DNA of 64,000 bases from Anaerolineae bacterium (GCA_027494015.1 JAOSJP010000038.1:67387-131386), one strand, 5' to 3'. Numbered from the stretch's first letter, positions 34,292 to 43,641 are shown. Program-made: numbers and translations. The notes: generated by a model not told the origin, from the sequence alone.

Positions 34292-36049
34292 GAACTCCCA
34301 CAGCCAGATCTCGTTGAGCTGGCAGTACGTCTGAGCGGTCGCGCCCGCATCATCCGCCGGGACGTACATCTCCAGGGCAAGCTCGCCCGCCTTCGGCACA
34401 AGCTCCGTGTCGGCGACCAGCACCCCGTTGACGTACATCAGCGTGAAGCCTTCCATGGCGATGACCAGCACGCGGTTGGTGACGCCCTGGCCGGGGATCA
34501 CGGCGTCGGTCTCCAGCAGCACGCTGCTGTCGAGCATCTGCCCGTCGGCATCGAACTCGCCCAGCAGCGCCCACCCGTCCTCGAAGACCAGCGCCGAATC
34601 GCTGCCGGTGTTGTCTGCGCGGAAGTACATGCCGCAGCCGGCCCCCTCGCCGGAGTAGATCAGGCGCGCGTCGAAGCCGAGGACGAGGTTGCGGAACAAC
34701 TTGCCCCGTCCCAGCGGGTACCAGTTGAAGCCCTCGGCTGACGTATCGCCATAGCTGCTCGGCACCGTCAGCGTAACTTCGCCGCCCATCGGCACAATGC
34801 CCAGCACGCTTAGCTCATTCACAATCGCGGCTGGCGAGGCGCTCGCCCAGCTTTCCAGCCGCGCCGGGTACGTGGACTGGAGAGTCGGGGTGTCCGTCGG
34901 CAGGGCCAGGGGCAGCGTGGGCGTCGGTGGCACCGGAGTCTTCATCGTGCCCAGCGCGCCCAGAAGCCCCGGCTTGGTCGGTGTGGGCTGCGCGGTGCCG
35001 CCCAGAGGCACAGTCGCCATCCCTGGGCTGAAGGGTCGCGTCACCACTACGTTGTCCGCGAACACCGTCAGCGTCTCAAACTGCTCTGCCGTCGTGGCAA
35101 CAGCTAGCCCGCTCAGGCCCGCGCTGGCGTAGTTGGCAGGATCAGTCACTTCAGCCACAAAGCGCCCGCCGAAATACAGCTTGAAGACATTGCCTTGCAC
35201 CAGCACGCCAACATGTGGCTGGGTGTCGCTGCCATCAATGACCGCGTTGACCGTATAGCCCTGGATGGTCTGCCACTCCCCTTCGCTGTCGAAGTAGTAC
35301 ACCGAGTAGTCGCCATCGCTGCTGAACGTCACCGTGTAGAAGCGATCGCCGGGATCGTCTGAGCGCAGCACAAACCCGTACTCAAAGTAGCTCGGCGAGC
35401 CGTCAATCGTGAAGTCTGCCTGGATGTAGGAATCGTCCCAGTTCAGGTCGTCGCCGGTCGGCAGGGCGAAGGCAACCAGGTTGTCCTTCATCACCTCGAT
35501 GCGCAACCGCTCCCTGAAGATCGTTACAGTCATGTTCGCCGAGGCGTAAGGCTCCCACTCCATGTGCAGGGAATCCGTGCTGGGGCCGAACGTGTCCCAC
35601 TTAGTCAGACCTGCATAGCCAGGCAGCAGGCGCGCCTCGAACGTCCCGGCAGTGTTTCCCTGGCGGGTCAGGGTGGCCGTGCAGACCCCGTCGGCTGGCA
35701 TGGTGAACGCCTCGCTGACGGTGGTGCTCGGCGTCCCCGGCACAACGGTGCCGTAGGCAAAGGGGTTGCCCTGCGGGGCCTGCAATGTGGCGTCCACAAC
35801 CAGGTCGCCAGAAGTCGTCTGCACGACGAGCGACCCGACGCCAGTGGCCGTACACTCAAACGAGTACACCCCCTGGGGGGTCGTCGCATTGAGCTGGCCG
35901 GAGATCGGCCCCGGATCATCGAACGAGAACGAGAGCTGTGCGGGGGGCGCAGCCTGGACGGCGCGCGGCACCAGCACCACCCCACCAATCGCAAGCGCCA
36001 ACACCAGCCCTATGCTGGCAACTACCCGCCCACCGCGTCTAGCATCCAT
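34289..36049 (-). CDS. Secreted protein with PPC-like and concanavalin-like domains (paralogue 2)
   Basis: 586 residues; AAGGAGGAAAAC precedes the ATG. Signal peptide (VVASIGLVLALAIGGVVLVPRAVQA), PPC-like domain (SGQLNATTPQGVYSFECTATG... CTATLTRQGNTAGTFEARLLPG), then a beta-sandwich (FEYGFVLRSDDPGDRFYTVTF, VFKLYFGGRFVAEV), a Thr-Pro linker (about 355-395) and a second beta-sandwich (CGMYFRADNTGSDSALVF, TLMYVNGVLVADTE). Domain order and the repeated YVNGxLVA strand match the gene at 32413, so they are paralogues from a local duplication. A family A element lies between them and provides this gene's TAG stop. Confidence 0.78.
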   Translation of the reverse strand: MDARRGGRVVASIGLVLALAIGGVVLVPRAVQAAPPAQLSFSFDDPGPISGQLNATTPQGVYSFECTATGVGSLVVQTTSGDLVVDATLQAPQGNPFAYGTVVPGTPSTTVSEAFTMPADGVCTATLTRQGNTAGTFEARLLPGYAGLTKWDTFGPSTDSLHMEWEPYASANMTVTIFRERLRIEVMKDNLVAFALPTGDDLNWDDSYIQADFTIDGSPSYFEYGFVLRSDDPGDRFYTVTFSSDGDYSVYYFDSEGEWQTIQGYTVNAVIDGSDTQPHVGVLVQGNVFKLYFGGRFVAEVTDPANYASAGLSGLAVATTAEQFETLTVFADNVVVTRPFSPGMATVPLGGTAQPTPTKPGLLGALGTMKTPVPPTPTLPLALPTDTPTLQSTYPARLESWASASPAAIVNELSVLGIVPMGGEVTLTVPSSYGDTSAEGFNWYPLGRGKLFRNLVLGFDARLIYSGEGAGCGMYFRADNTGSDSALVFEDGWALLGEFDADGQMLDSSVLLETDAVIPGQGVTNRVLVIAMEGFTLMYVNGVLVADTELVPKAGELALEMYVPADDAGATAQTYCQLNEIWLWEF

Positions 36050-36150
36050 GTTTTCCTCCTTGCCCAGAGTGGCCTGTAGCGCGTACTTTACCTGCGAACG
36101 GAAGCTCTGCGCAACACAGCGCGCAGGGAGTCATCAGCGATCAGTTGTCA

Positions 36151-36312
36151 GTAGTTTGGGGCAGCTCCTGGTTTATCTCACCCCCGTCTCGGCGCTGGCG
36201 CGCCTCTCCATGCACGGAGAGGGGGAAAGGTCGAGCGCAGCGAGGCCAGGGGGTGAGGTCCACAGAGCGCCCCTCTCCCTTGTTGAAGGTACCAGGTTCA
36301 TAGCACGCTCTA
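36151..36312. mobile_element. Family A element, left end missing (copy 3)
   Basis: The right end (catagcacgctc-TA) and the core are as in complete copies. The left terminal repeat is replaced by tcatcagcgatcagttgtca-type sequence. The right TA is part of the TAG stop of the gene at 36310. Confidence 0.8.
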
Positions 36313-36999
36313 GGCCCACCCCGGCACGAAACGGCGCACCAGGGCCAGCACTGCCCGGAAGTCATCCGCGCTGATCTCCGCCCCATCCTGCCAACGCTGG
36401 TCTTCCAGCCGCAGCAGGCGGCGCTGCTCGGCTGCCGCGCTCAGATCGGTGCTGGAGAGCGTCTCTTTGCGCGGGCGCAGCCGGGTGAAGCTGGCATAGC
36501 CGGGCACCTGCTCAGCTTCCTGCGGCGACATGAACGTGTAGAGAATCACCTCATCATCGTCCTGCAGCAGTTGCAGCGCCATGCAGTACCAGCCCTTGGG
36601 GATGCGCGTCCGGCGGCGTACCACAAAGCGCCACGACTTGACGTTCACCGTGCGCTCCCAGTCAATGCGCGTGGTGCGCGCTGGTGAGCGCCGCCGATCG
36701 GTGACGACCAACGCCCGCTCGGTCAGCGTTGCCGAACGTCGGCTGGGCAGCCGGCGCTTGAACAGCCGGTCGAGCGCCAGGCTGCCCCCCACGAATGCCA
36801 GCGCATCCAGAGGCAGCACCAGGCACGCCGGGCTGGTGTTGTCCAGGAGTCGCCCGACCAGCGCCATCCCGACGATGTGAACCCCCACGGCGAAGACCAA
36901 CGCCAACATGGGCACCCAGAAACGCACGGCGAAATGCTCAACATCAACGGCGATCTGGCGCTCGGTCGCGCCAGAAGGATCGGGGAGAGTCGTCAACAC
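36310..36999 (-). CDS. Membrane protein of unknown function
   Basis: 229 residues from GTG 36999. Two hydrophobic helices (about 27-48 and 58-76) follow a short cytosolic start; then a soluble, Arg-rich region with beta character (TLTERALVVTDRRRSPARTTRIDWERTVNV... FVVRRRTRIPKGWYCMALQLL) reminiscent of bacterial PH-like (DUF304/YdbS) domains. The tail is acidic and helical. The family was not recognised. It is separated from the upstream response regulator by 58 nt on the same strand, so cotranscription is possible. Confidence 0.6.
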   Translation of the reverse strand: MLTTLPDPSGATERQIAVDVEHFAVRFWVPMLALVFAVGVHIVGMALVGRLLDNTSPACLVLPLDALAFVGGSLALDRLFKRRLPSRRSATLTERALVVTDRRRSPARTTRIDWERTVNVKSWRFVVRRRTRIPKGWYCMALQLLQDDDEVILYTFMSPQEAEQVPGYASFTRLRPRKETLSSTDLSAAAEQRRLLRLEDQRWQDGAEISADDFRAVLALVRRFVPGWA

Positions 37000-37057
37000 G
37001 CACTTGCTCCGTCAGATGAGGGACACGGCCTGCGCCGGGCCAGGCAGACGCAGCAGC

Positions 37058-37441
37058 TCATCGCCACAAGGAGATGCCGCCCAACATGCGCTCGATGTCG
37101 CGACGCAGGGTCAGGGTGTCGAAAGGCTTGGTCACGTACAGATCGCGGGCGCTGTCGGTGAAACGATACCGCCGCTCGGCCTGTTCGGGCACCACCGTCA
37201 GGATGATGATCGGCGTCTCGCCCAGGGCGGGATCGGCGCGCACCGCGTCATACACCTCCCAGCCGCTCATGCCCGGCATCATCACATCGAGCATCACCAG
37301 GTCGGGCTGAACCTGGCGGATGAGACGCAGCCCTTCAAAGCCATCTTCCGCCGTATGCAAATCCAGCGCCGGGTGCCGCAACACAATGCCCAATAATTGT
37401 GAGATTTCTCGATGATCATCCACCATCACGACACTATACAC
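37058..37441 (-). CDS. Single-domain response regulator
   Basis: 127 residues from GTG 37441, chosen because GGAGGAG lies just upstream and VYSVVMVDDHRE begins the fold; a longer frame to 37495 is not supported. Acceptor Asp in LVMLDVMMPGMSGWEVYD, then IIILTVVPEQ (Thr switch) and VTKPFDTLTL (Lys). No output domain and no neighbouring kinase. It is divergent from the carboxylate-amine ligase gene. Confidence 0.92.
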   Translation of the reverse strand: MYSVVMVDDHREISQLLGIVLRHPALDLHTAEDGFEGLRLIRQVQPDLVMLDVMMPGMSGWEVYDAVRADPALGETPIIILTVVPEQAERRYRFTDSARDLYVTKPFDTLTLRRDIERMLGGISLWR

Positions 37442-37590
37442 GCCTCTCCTCCATCCGCGCCGCGCGCCAGTGGTGCACTCGCGCTTGTGCTCCATCTAGA
37501 TTATCACGAATCGGCGAATCATGAGACCTGTTTGGGTCGCGAGGGCGCATTTCACAGGATGCCGCTTGTGCCAGCGGCAATTCTTCTCCA

Positions 37591-37618
37591 TTGCACGCAG
37601 CCCGGCGCCGAGTATAGT
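37591..37618 (+). promoter_or_regulatory. Promoter of the carboxylate-amine ligase gene
   Basis: TTGCAC (37591-37596), 16-nt spacer, TATAGT (37613-37618), 45 nt before the start codon. Confidence 0.6.
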
Positions 37619-37663
37619 TGTAGCCGCACGCACACGGCGGCGACCAGCAGCGGAGAGACGACC

Positions 37664-38860
37664 ATGCCGACCGCACCGCTCACCCTCGGCATCGAGGAAG
37701 AATACCAGATCATTGACCCTGCCACGCGCGAGCTGACTTCCTACGTCCAGGAGATGATGGGGCTGGGGCGCGTCGTGCTGGGGGATCAGCTCAAGCAGGA
37801 GTTCATGCGATCGCAGATCGAGGTCGGCAGCCAGATCTGCCGCAACGTCAAAGAGGCGCGCCAGGAATTGATCCGCCTGCGGCGCACTGTCACTCAGGTG
37901 GCCGAGGAGCACGGGCATAAGATCGTCGCCGCCTCCACGCACCCCTTCTCGCGCTGGCAGGATCAGGACATCAGCGAGGGCGCGCGCTACGACGACCTGG
38001 CCAACGAAATGCGCGACGCCGCCCGCCGCCTGCTCATCTTCGGGATGCACGTGCACCTCGGCTTCGGCCAGACGCCCGAAGCATTCGAGCTGATGATTGA
38101 CGTCCTCAACCAACTGCGCTACTTCCTGCCGCATCTCCTGGCCCTGACGACCTCCTCCCCGTTCTGGCTTGGGCGCGACACTGGCCTCAAGAGCTACCGC
38201 AGCCTGGTCTTCGAGAACATGCCTCGCTCCGGCATCCCGCCCCATTTCTCCGGCTATGCCGAGTACGCGCACTATGTCACGCTGATGGGCAAGGTCGGCT
38301 CGCTGAGCCGCCGCGCCGACACCGCCAAGCCGACCGGCAGCGCCAGCGGGATCGGCGACCCGACCCGCATCTGGTGGGACGCGCGCCCGCACCCCAATCT
38401 GGGCACCCTCGAAGTGCGCATCTGCGATATATGCACGCACGTAGACGACGCAGTGGCCATCGCCGCGCTGATCCAGGCGCTGGCCGCCAAGCTGATCCAA
38501 CTGCGCAACCAGAACCAGTCGTGGCGCATCTACCGGGGCATCTTCATCGAGGAGAATAAATGGCGGGCCGTGCGCTACGGCCTCGACGGCAAGCTGATTG
38601 ACTTCGGCATCGCGGCGGAAGTGCCCATGCGCTTCCTGACCGAGGAATTGCTGACCCTGGTGGACGACGTGGTGGACAGCCTCAATTCGCGCGCCGAGAT
38701 CGCCCATATCCGCACCATTCTGGAGCGCGGCACCAGCGCCGACCGCCAGGTGCGTGTCTATCAGCGCGCCCTGCACGAGGGAGCAGCTCCCCAGGAGGCG
38801 CTGAACGCCGTCGTGGATCACCTGATCGCCGAGACCTCGGCGGGCTGGGCGCAGCTCTGA
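37664..38860 (+). CDS. Carboxylate-amine ligase, YbdK/GCS2 family
   Basis: 398 residues from ATG 37664; the longer frame from 37412 runs over the divergent regulator and the promoter. Conserved blocks of the glutamate-cysteine ligase type 2 fold are LGIEEEYQIIDPATREL (metal/ATP site Glu residues), KQEFMRSQIEVGSQI, FGMHVHLGFG, SRSLVFENMPRSGIPP-like, and WWDARPHPNLGTLEVRICD. The family joins a carboxylate to an amine using ATP; YbdK has weak glutamate-cysteine ligase activity, and other members make ergothioneine- or mycofactocin-like precursors, so the substrate is open. The methyltransferase gene follows 20 nt later, probably in one transcript. Confidence 0.9.
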   Translation: MPTAPLTLGIEEEYQIIDPATRELTSYVQEMMGLGRVVLGDQLKQEFMRSQIEVGSQICRNVKEARQELIRLRRTVTQVAEEHGHKIVAASTHPFSRWQDQDISEGARYDDLANEMRDAARRLLIFGMHVHLGFGQTPEAFELMIDVLNQLRYFLPHLLALTTSSPFWLGRDTGLKSYRSLVFENMPRSGIPPHFSGYAEYAHYVTLMGKVGSLSRRADTAKPTGSASGIGDPTRIWWDARPHPNLGTLEVRICDICTHVDDAVAIAALIQALAAKLIQLRNQNQSWRIYRGIFIEENKWRAVRYGLDGKLIDFGIAAEVPMRFLTEELLTLVDDVVDSLNSRAEIAHIRTILERGTSADRQVRVYQRALHEGAAPQEALNAVVDHLIAETSAGWAQL

Positions 38861-38880
38861 GCCGCGCCGGAGCGCAGCGC

Positions 38881-39711
38881 GTGAGCCGCCCCGCGCTGAT
38901 GCGCGCGCTCTTCGCCTCGGCCATCCAGCGCGACGCCGATGTTGCGCCGATTCTGGCTCCGCTGCACGCCGACTTCGCCGCCTACGCCGCGCCGCACCCC
39001 TCCGACCGCGCGCTCGACCTGGGGAGCGGCAGCGGCGGCGTCGCCCGGCTGATCGCGCCCCGTGTTCGCTTCCTGGCCGCCCTGGACCTCTTGCCGGGCG
39101 CGCTGACCCTGGCCCGGCAGGCTGTGCTCGGCAACAGCGCCTTGCTGTGCGCGGACATCGAGCGGCTCCCCTTCGTCGCGGGGGCGTTCACGCTGCTGAC
39201 CGCATCTTTCGCCCTGCACGCCACTCTGCCCGCGCGCAGCCTGCCCGCGTTGCAGCGCGCCCTGGCTCCGGGCGGACGCCTCATCATCCAGGAGTGGGGG
39301 CCGGCGGACGCGCTGCACCTGGCCCTCGACGACCTGCTGGCCGATTGTGCGGGCGAGTCGCCGCCCCCGGCGCTGGCCGATCTGCGCGCTGCGCTGGCGA
39401 GCCTGCCGCTGTTGTGGAGCGATTTGTTGCAGGATGTCGAGGATTACCGGGAATGGCTCGCCGAGGCGGGATTTGGCGTGGAGCACGCCGAAGAGTCCGC
39501 GCCGGTGACGGTGCGCCTCCCCTCGGCAGAAGTCTATCTGCGCTTTCTGCTGGCCCGCCCCGACCGTCACGCCGAGCTTGACGGCATGACCGAGCAGGCG
39601 CGCGCCGCGTTTCTCGCCGCTGCACGCGAGCGCATGGCCTCCGCCGCTGGGCGGGACGGGTCGCTGCGCTGGACGCCCGTCCTGCTGCGCGTCACCGCCC
39701 GGCGACTATGA
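38881..39711 (+). CDS. SAM-dependent methyltransferase, BioC-like
   Basis: 276 residues from GTG 38881 (CGGAG upstream). Motif I is ALDLGSGSGGVARLIA, then an acidic residue in LAALDLLPGALTLARQ, DIERLPFVAGAFTLLTASFALH and LQRALAPGGRLIIQEW: the classic Methyltransf_11 order. The C-terminal third (DVEDYREWLAEAGFGVEHAEE) is also usual for BioC/UbiE-type enzymes. The substrate is unknown; position after the amide-forming ligase suggests a shared small-molecule pathway, but that is inference. Its end overlaps the convergent small gene by 6 nt. Confidence 0.85.
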   Translation: MSRPALMRALFASAIQRDADVAPILAPLHADFAAYAAPHPSDRALDLGSGSGGVARLIAPRVRFLAALDLLPGALTLARQAVLGNSALLCADIERLPFVAGAFTLLTASFALHATLPARSLPALQRALAPGGRLIIQEWGPADALHLALDDLLADCAGESPPPALADLRAALASLPLLWSDLLQDVEDYREWLAEAGFGVEHAEESAPVTVRLPSAEVYLRFLLARPDRHAELDGMTEQARAAFLAAARERMASAAGRDGSLRWTPVLLRVTARRL

Positions 39712-39921
39712 AGAATAGACGGAGATCAGCCCGGAGATCACCCCCAGGCCCAGCGTGACCAGGAGCAGCACCGCGTAGAGGTCGGACAGAAAATCGGTCG
39801 GACGCCAGAGCAGGTACACGCCAAACACAGTGAAGAAGGCGAACGCGGCGAACGCAATGCGATACGCCCACCGCTCTCGCGTGGAAATCCCCTCAGCCCT
39901 CTGCTCGCGCCTGTTGGTCAT
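39706..39921 (-). CDS. Small two-helix membrane protein
   Basis: 71 residues from ATG 39921 (MTNRREQRAEG); a longer frame to 40041 has no ribosome binding site. Two hydrophobic helices (about 20-38 and 47-66) joined by LLWRPTDFLSDLYAV. Family unknown. It ends inside the convergent methyltransferase gene by 6 nt. Confidence 0.55.
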   Translation of the reverse strand: MTNRREQRAEGISTRERWAYRIAFAAFAFFTVFGVYLLWRPTDFLSDLYAVLLLVTLGLGVISGLISVYSS

Positions 39922-40061
39922 GGCACCCTGCTCTGCTCCGCTGCAATCCGGTTTGGCGGGCAAGCGCAAGCTCGCCCGCGCGCCAGTATAGCGCACCTGC
40001 GCCGCGCGATCCATGCCGGGCGGCGAAGGGTGCGGCATCAAAGCCTGCCGCGCGCCAGCCT

Positions 40062-40519
40062 GACCTCACCCCCGCTCGGCGCTGGGCCTCGCCGCCCTCT
40101 CCGTCAACGGAGAGGGGGCAAGCCGAGCGTCGCGAGGCTGGGGTGAGGTAGAACAACGCGCACGTTTGATGCGTTTGCCCTGGGCGAAGGGTGCGTGCAA
40201 AACCTGTCAGGCAGGGGCGCTGCTCTGCTGCGCCCTGGTTGACCTCACCCCCGCTCGGCGCTGGCGCGCCTCGCCGCCCCCTCTCCGTCAACGGAGAGGG
40301 GGCAAGCCGAGCGCCGCGAGGCTGGGGGTGAGGTAGAACAACGCGCACGTTTGATGCGTTTGCCCTGGGCGAAGGGTGCGTGCAAAACCTGTCAGGCAGG
40401 GGCGCTGCTCTGCTACGCCCTGGCTGACCTCACCCCCGCTCGGCGCTGGCGCGCCTCGCCGCCCCCTCTCCGTTTACGGAGAGGGGGCAAGCCGAGCGCC
40501 GCGAGGCTGGGGGTGAGGT
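40062..40519. repeat. Tandem array of three core-repeat units
   Basis: Units start with gacctcacccccgctcggcg at about 40062, 40241 and 40425. Each carries the ccccctctccgtcaacggag hairpin, and units one and two are joined by the same sequence including gcgcacgtttgatgcgtttg and GGGTGCGTGCAAAACC. The near identity suggests recent tandem duplication. Confidence 0.85.
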
Positions 40520-40566
40520 CAGTATCCCCGCGCCCAGCGAGTCGCTGTCAACTTGTGCACGCACCC
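40374..40566. mobile_element. Family B MITE-like element, inverted orientation
   Basis: 193 bp with GGGTGCGTGCAAAACCTGTC at the left and gctgtcaacttgtgcacgca-CCC at the right, the inverse of the copies at 46344, 46546 and 54447. The last unit of the tandem array forms its core. Confidence 0.75.
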
Positions 40567-40581
40567 CGCTTTTCCCTCGCG

Positions 40582-40610
40582 TTGGCAAATCGGGCCAAGC
40601 CTGCTATCCT
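40582..40610 (+). promoter_or_regulatory. Promoter of the glucan phosphorylase gene
   Basis: TTGGCA (40582-40587), 17-nt spacer, TATCCT (40605-40610). It lies just after the family B element, giving a leader of about 145 nt before ATG 40763. Confidence 0.6.
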
Positions 40611-40762
40611 ACAGCCTGCGCTCGCTGCGCCGGTCGGCGCGGGCGAGCGCGCCCGGAGTTCAGAGACATCCCAGGCCGCGCGCAATGCCCCATACAGGGC
40701 CGATCCCTGCACCGGTGGCTGGTCGTGCCCGGCTGATGGTCATGTTCAAGGGAGAAAGACCG

Positions 40763-43342
40763 ATGGTCAAACCTGTCGCCAAAGTAGATGTGAGGCCCAG
40801 CCTCCCGCCCAGTCTGGAGCGGCTGCGCGACCTGGCCTACAACCTGCGCTGGAGCTGGGATCATGAGACAATCGCCCTGTTTCGGCGGCTGGATCGCGAC
40901 CTGTGGACGGAGACCGGCAGCAATCCCGTGTGGATGCTGGGGCGCATCAGCCAGGACGTGCTGCGCGCCGCCTCGGAAGATGAGGCATTCCTGGCTCACC
41001 TCGATCGCGTCTGCGCCAGTTTCGATGCCTATATGGCCCCCGACGCGCGCACCTGGTATCGCCGCCAGCATGGCGAGTTCGGCAAGCCGTTCATCGCCTA
41101 TTTTTCGATGGAGTACGGGCTGACCGAGTGCCTGCGCAACTACTCCGGCGGCCTCGGCGTCCTCTCCGGCGATCATCTCAAGAGCGCCTCGGACCTGGGG
41201 CTGCCCCTCGTCGGCATCGGCCTGCTCTACGAGGAGGGGTATTTTCACCAGTACCTCAACGCGGATGGCTACCAGCAGCAGTCCTACCCGCTCAACGATT
41301 ACCCCAACCTGCCGGTGCAGCAGGTTTTCGACGAGGGCGGGGAGCCGCTGATCGTCGAGGTGCCCATCGCCCAGCACACCGCCCGCATTCAGGTGTGGAA
41401 GGTTCAGGTGGGCCGCATCCCGCTTTACCTGCTGGACACCAATCGCCCCGACAATCCGTCAGAAATCCGCGATCTCACCGACCGGCTTTACGGGGGCGAC
41501 AAGCGCACGCGCATCCGCCAGGAGATCGTGCTGGGCATCGGCGGCATTCAACTGCTCGAGGCGCTGCACATGCGCCCGACGGTGTGCCATATGAACGAGG
41601 GCCACAGCGCCTTCCTGGCCCTGGAGCGTATCTGCCTGCTGATGAAAGAAAACCCAGGGCTGAGCTTCGGGCAGGCCGCCGACATCTGCGCCGCCGGCAA
41701 TGTTTACACGATCCATACGCCGGTGCCCGCCGGCCTGGAACGGTTCGGCTACGACCTCATTGACGAGCACTTCCCCTATCTGTGGGACCGGCTCGGCCTG
41801 ACGCGCGAGCAGTTCCACGATCTGGGCCGCGAGCACATGGGCGGCTTCGACGTGTTCAGCCTGCCCGTGCTGGCGCTGAAGGTGTCTACCGGGGCTAATG
41901 GCGTCAGCCAACTGCACGGCCTGGTCAGCCGGACGATGTGGCAGTGGATGTTCCCCCAGGTGCCGGAGAACGAGGTGCCGATCGGGGCGATCACCAACGG
42001 CATCCATATCAGAAGCTGGATCAGCGGTGAGATGGCCAGCCTGCTCGACCGCTACCTGGACCCTGCCTGGCGCAGCGAGCCGGACAAGGCGGAATATTGG
42101 CAGGACGTTGACCGCATCCCCGATGCAGAGCTATGGCGCACGCACGAGCGCCGCCGCGAGCGCCTGGTATCTTACGCCAGGCAACGGCAGCGCGCCCAAC
42201 TGATCGCGCGGGGCGCGCCGCAATCCGAGATCGAGCTTGCCAGCGAAGTGCTCAACCCGGACGCGCTGACTATTGGCTTTGCGCGGCGCTTCGCCACCTA
42301 CAAGCGGGCGACGCTGCTCTTCCGCGACAAGGAACGGCTGGAGCGCATCGTCAACGACCCGCAGCGCCCGGTGCAGTTCATCTTCGCCGGCAAAGCCCAC
42401 CCGCACGATCACCTGGGCAAAGAGCTGATCAAGGAGATCGTCAAGACGGCTGAGGAGCCTGCCTTCCGCCATTCCATCGTCTTCCTGGAGAACTACGACA
42501 TGAGCGTGGCCCGCGCGATGGTGCAGGGCATAGATGTGTGGCTGAACACGCCGCGCCGTCCCAACGAGGCCAGCGGCACCAGCGGCATGAAGGTTATCTA
42601 CAACGGCGGGCTGAACGCCAGCATTCTCGATGGCTGGTGGGCCGAGGGCTACGATCCGTCCGTCGGCTGGGCCATCGGCGCAGGCGAGGAGTATCCGCAG
42701 CAGGAGTGGGATTTGCAGGACTTCATCGAGGCGCAGGCGCTCTATAACCTGCTGGAGAAGGACATCATCCCGGCCTTCTACACGCGCACCCGCGACGGGC
42801 TGCCGCGCGACTGGATCGGGCGCGTCAAGGCCAGTATGCGCAAGCTGGCTCCCGTCTTCAACACCTACCGCATGGTGCGCGAGTATACCGAAGAGCACTA
42901 TATGCCCAGCCACAAGCGGTTCACCGCGCTCAGTCAGCCCGACCTCAAGCGCGGGCGCGAATTCGCCGACTGGCTGGCCCAGGCGCGCGCCAACTGGCAC
43001 CTCCTGAAGGTCGAGCGGGTCGTGGTCGAGCCGCAGCGACTCACGGTCAACGATGACATTTCCGTGCGCGCGTTCATAGACCTGGGCGCGCTTCAGCCGG
43101 AAGATGTCAGCGTGCAGCTTTACTACGGCTCGCTGGACAGCCGGGGCGAGATCCTCGTCGGCGAGACAATGGATATGGCGCACCGCAGCCCGGACGAAGG
43201 AGAGCACTCGCGCAACATTCACGAGTTCTTCGCCACGCTGCGCTATACGACGACCGGCCAGCGTGGAATCTCCGTGCGCGTGCTGCCGCGCCACGACGAC
43301 CTGGCCGACCCGATCATGACCAACCTGATCACCTGGGCCTAG
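40763..43342 (+). CDS. glgP: Alpha-glucan phosphorylase (GT35, DUF3417 type)
   Basis: 859 residues from ATG 40763 (AAGGGAGAAA upstream); the frame extends to 40553 but that part contains the promoter. The N-terminal DUF3417 region (LERLRDLAYNLRWSWDHETIALFRRLD) marks the shorter phosphorylase branch of archaea and many non-proteobacteria. Then AYFSMEYGL, GGLGVLSGDHLKSASDLGLPLVGIGLLYE, FTIHTPVPAG-like YTIHTPVPAGLERF, FARRFATYKRATLLF, and the pyridoxal phosphate site EASGTSGMKVIYNGG with Lys610. It releases glucose 1-phosphate from glycogen ends using phosphate, opposing the glgB/glgA pair. Its TAG stop is at the edge of a family A element. Confidence 0.95.
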   Translation: MVKPVAKVDVRPSLPPSLERLRDLAYNLRWSWDHETIALFRRLDRDLWTETGSNPVWMLGRISQDVLRAASEDEAFLAHLDRVCASFDAYMAPDARTWYRRQHGEFGKPFIAYFSMEYGLTECLRNYSGGLGVLSGDHLKSASDLGLPLVGIGLLYEEGYFHQYLNADGYQQQSYPLNDYPNLPVQQVFDEGGEPLIVEVPIAQHTARIQVWKVQVGRIPLYLLDTNRPDNPSEIRDLTDRLYGGDKRTRIRQEIVLGIGGIQLLEALHMRPTVCHMNEGHSAFLALERICLLMKENPGLSFGQAADICAAGNVYTIHTPVPAGLERFGYDLIDEHFPYLWDRLGLTREQFHDLGREHMGGFDVFSLPVLALKVSTGANGVSQLHGLVSRTMWQWMFPQVPENEVPIGAITNGIHIRSWISGEMASLLDRYLDPAWRSEPDKAEYWQDVDRIPDAELWRTHERRRERLVSYARQRQRAQLIARGAPQSEIELASEVLNPDALTIGFARRFATYKRATLLFRDKERLERIVNDPQRPVQFIFAGKAHPHDHLGKELIKEIVKTAEEPAFRHSIVFLENYDMSVARAMVQGIDVWLNTPRRPNEASGTSGMKVIYNGGLNASILDGWWAEGYDPSVGWAIGAGEEYPQQEWDLQDFIEAQALYNLLEKDIIPAFYTRTRDGLPRDWIGRVKASMRKLAPVFNTYRMVREYTEEHYMPSHKRFTALSQPDLKRGREFADWLAQARANWHLLKVERVVVEPQRLTVNDDISVRAFIDLGALQPEDVSVQLYYGSLDSRGEILVGETMDMAHRSPDEGEHSRNIHEFFATLRYTTTGQRGISVRVLPRHDDLADPIMTNLITWA

Positions 43343-43550
43343 AGCGTGTTATGAACTTGGTACCTTCAACAAGGGAGAGGGGCGCTCTGTTGACCTCACC
43401 CCCTGGCCTCGCTGCGCTCGGCCTTTCCCCCTCTCCATGCATGGAGAGGGGGAGTCGAGGCGCGCCAGCGCCGAGACGGGGGTGAGGTAAACCAGGAGCT
43501 ACCCAAAACCGCTGGGGAAAGACAGGGCCGTCAGTGCATAACAGGCTCTA
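43340..43550. mobile_element. Family A MITE-like element, copy 4
   Basis: 211 bp: C-TA-GAGCGTGTTATG ... GCATAACAGGCTC-TA-G. The left TA is part of the TAG stop of glgP; if the element and one TA were removed, the sequence would still read GCC TAG. Confidence 0.92.
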
Positions 43551-43560
43551 GCGGACAGCC

Positions 43561-43641
43561 ATCAGCCATCAGCCATCAGCAGTCAGCGAAAACCTCCGGT
43601 CTGTGTCTTTGGCTGAATGCTGATGGCTGAAAGCTGATAGC
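43561..43641. repeat. Short repeat, family F
   Basis: atcagccatcagcagtcagc leads into the same cgaaaacctccggtctgtgt stretch as at 16059 and ends gctgaaagctgatag. It separates two family A copies that have almost the same sequence. Confidence 0.75.

Larger units (their letters stand above)
39922..40762. other. Long repeat-rich intergenic region
   Basis: 841 bp between the small membrane protein and glucan phosphorylase. From 40062 it is a direct tandem run of about 180-185-bp units built of family C core plus family B arms, ending in a complete inverted family B copy (40374-40566). The phosphorylase promoter follows at 40582. No gene is seen. Confidence 0.75.

Noticed and set aside
40062..40566. 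Possible CRISPR array
   Set aside because: The repeats are 180-bp palindromic modules with no unique spacers of constant length and no cas genes.
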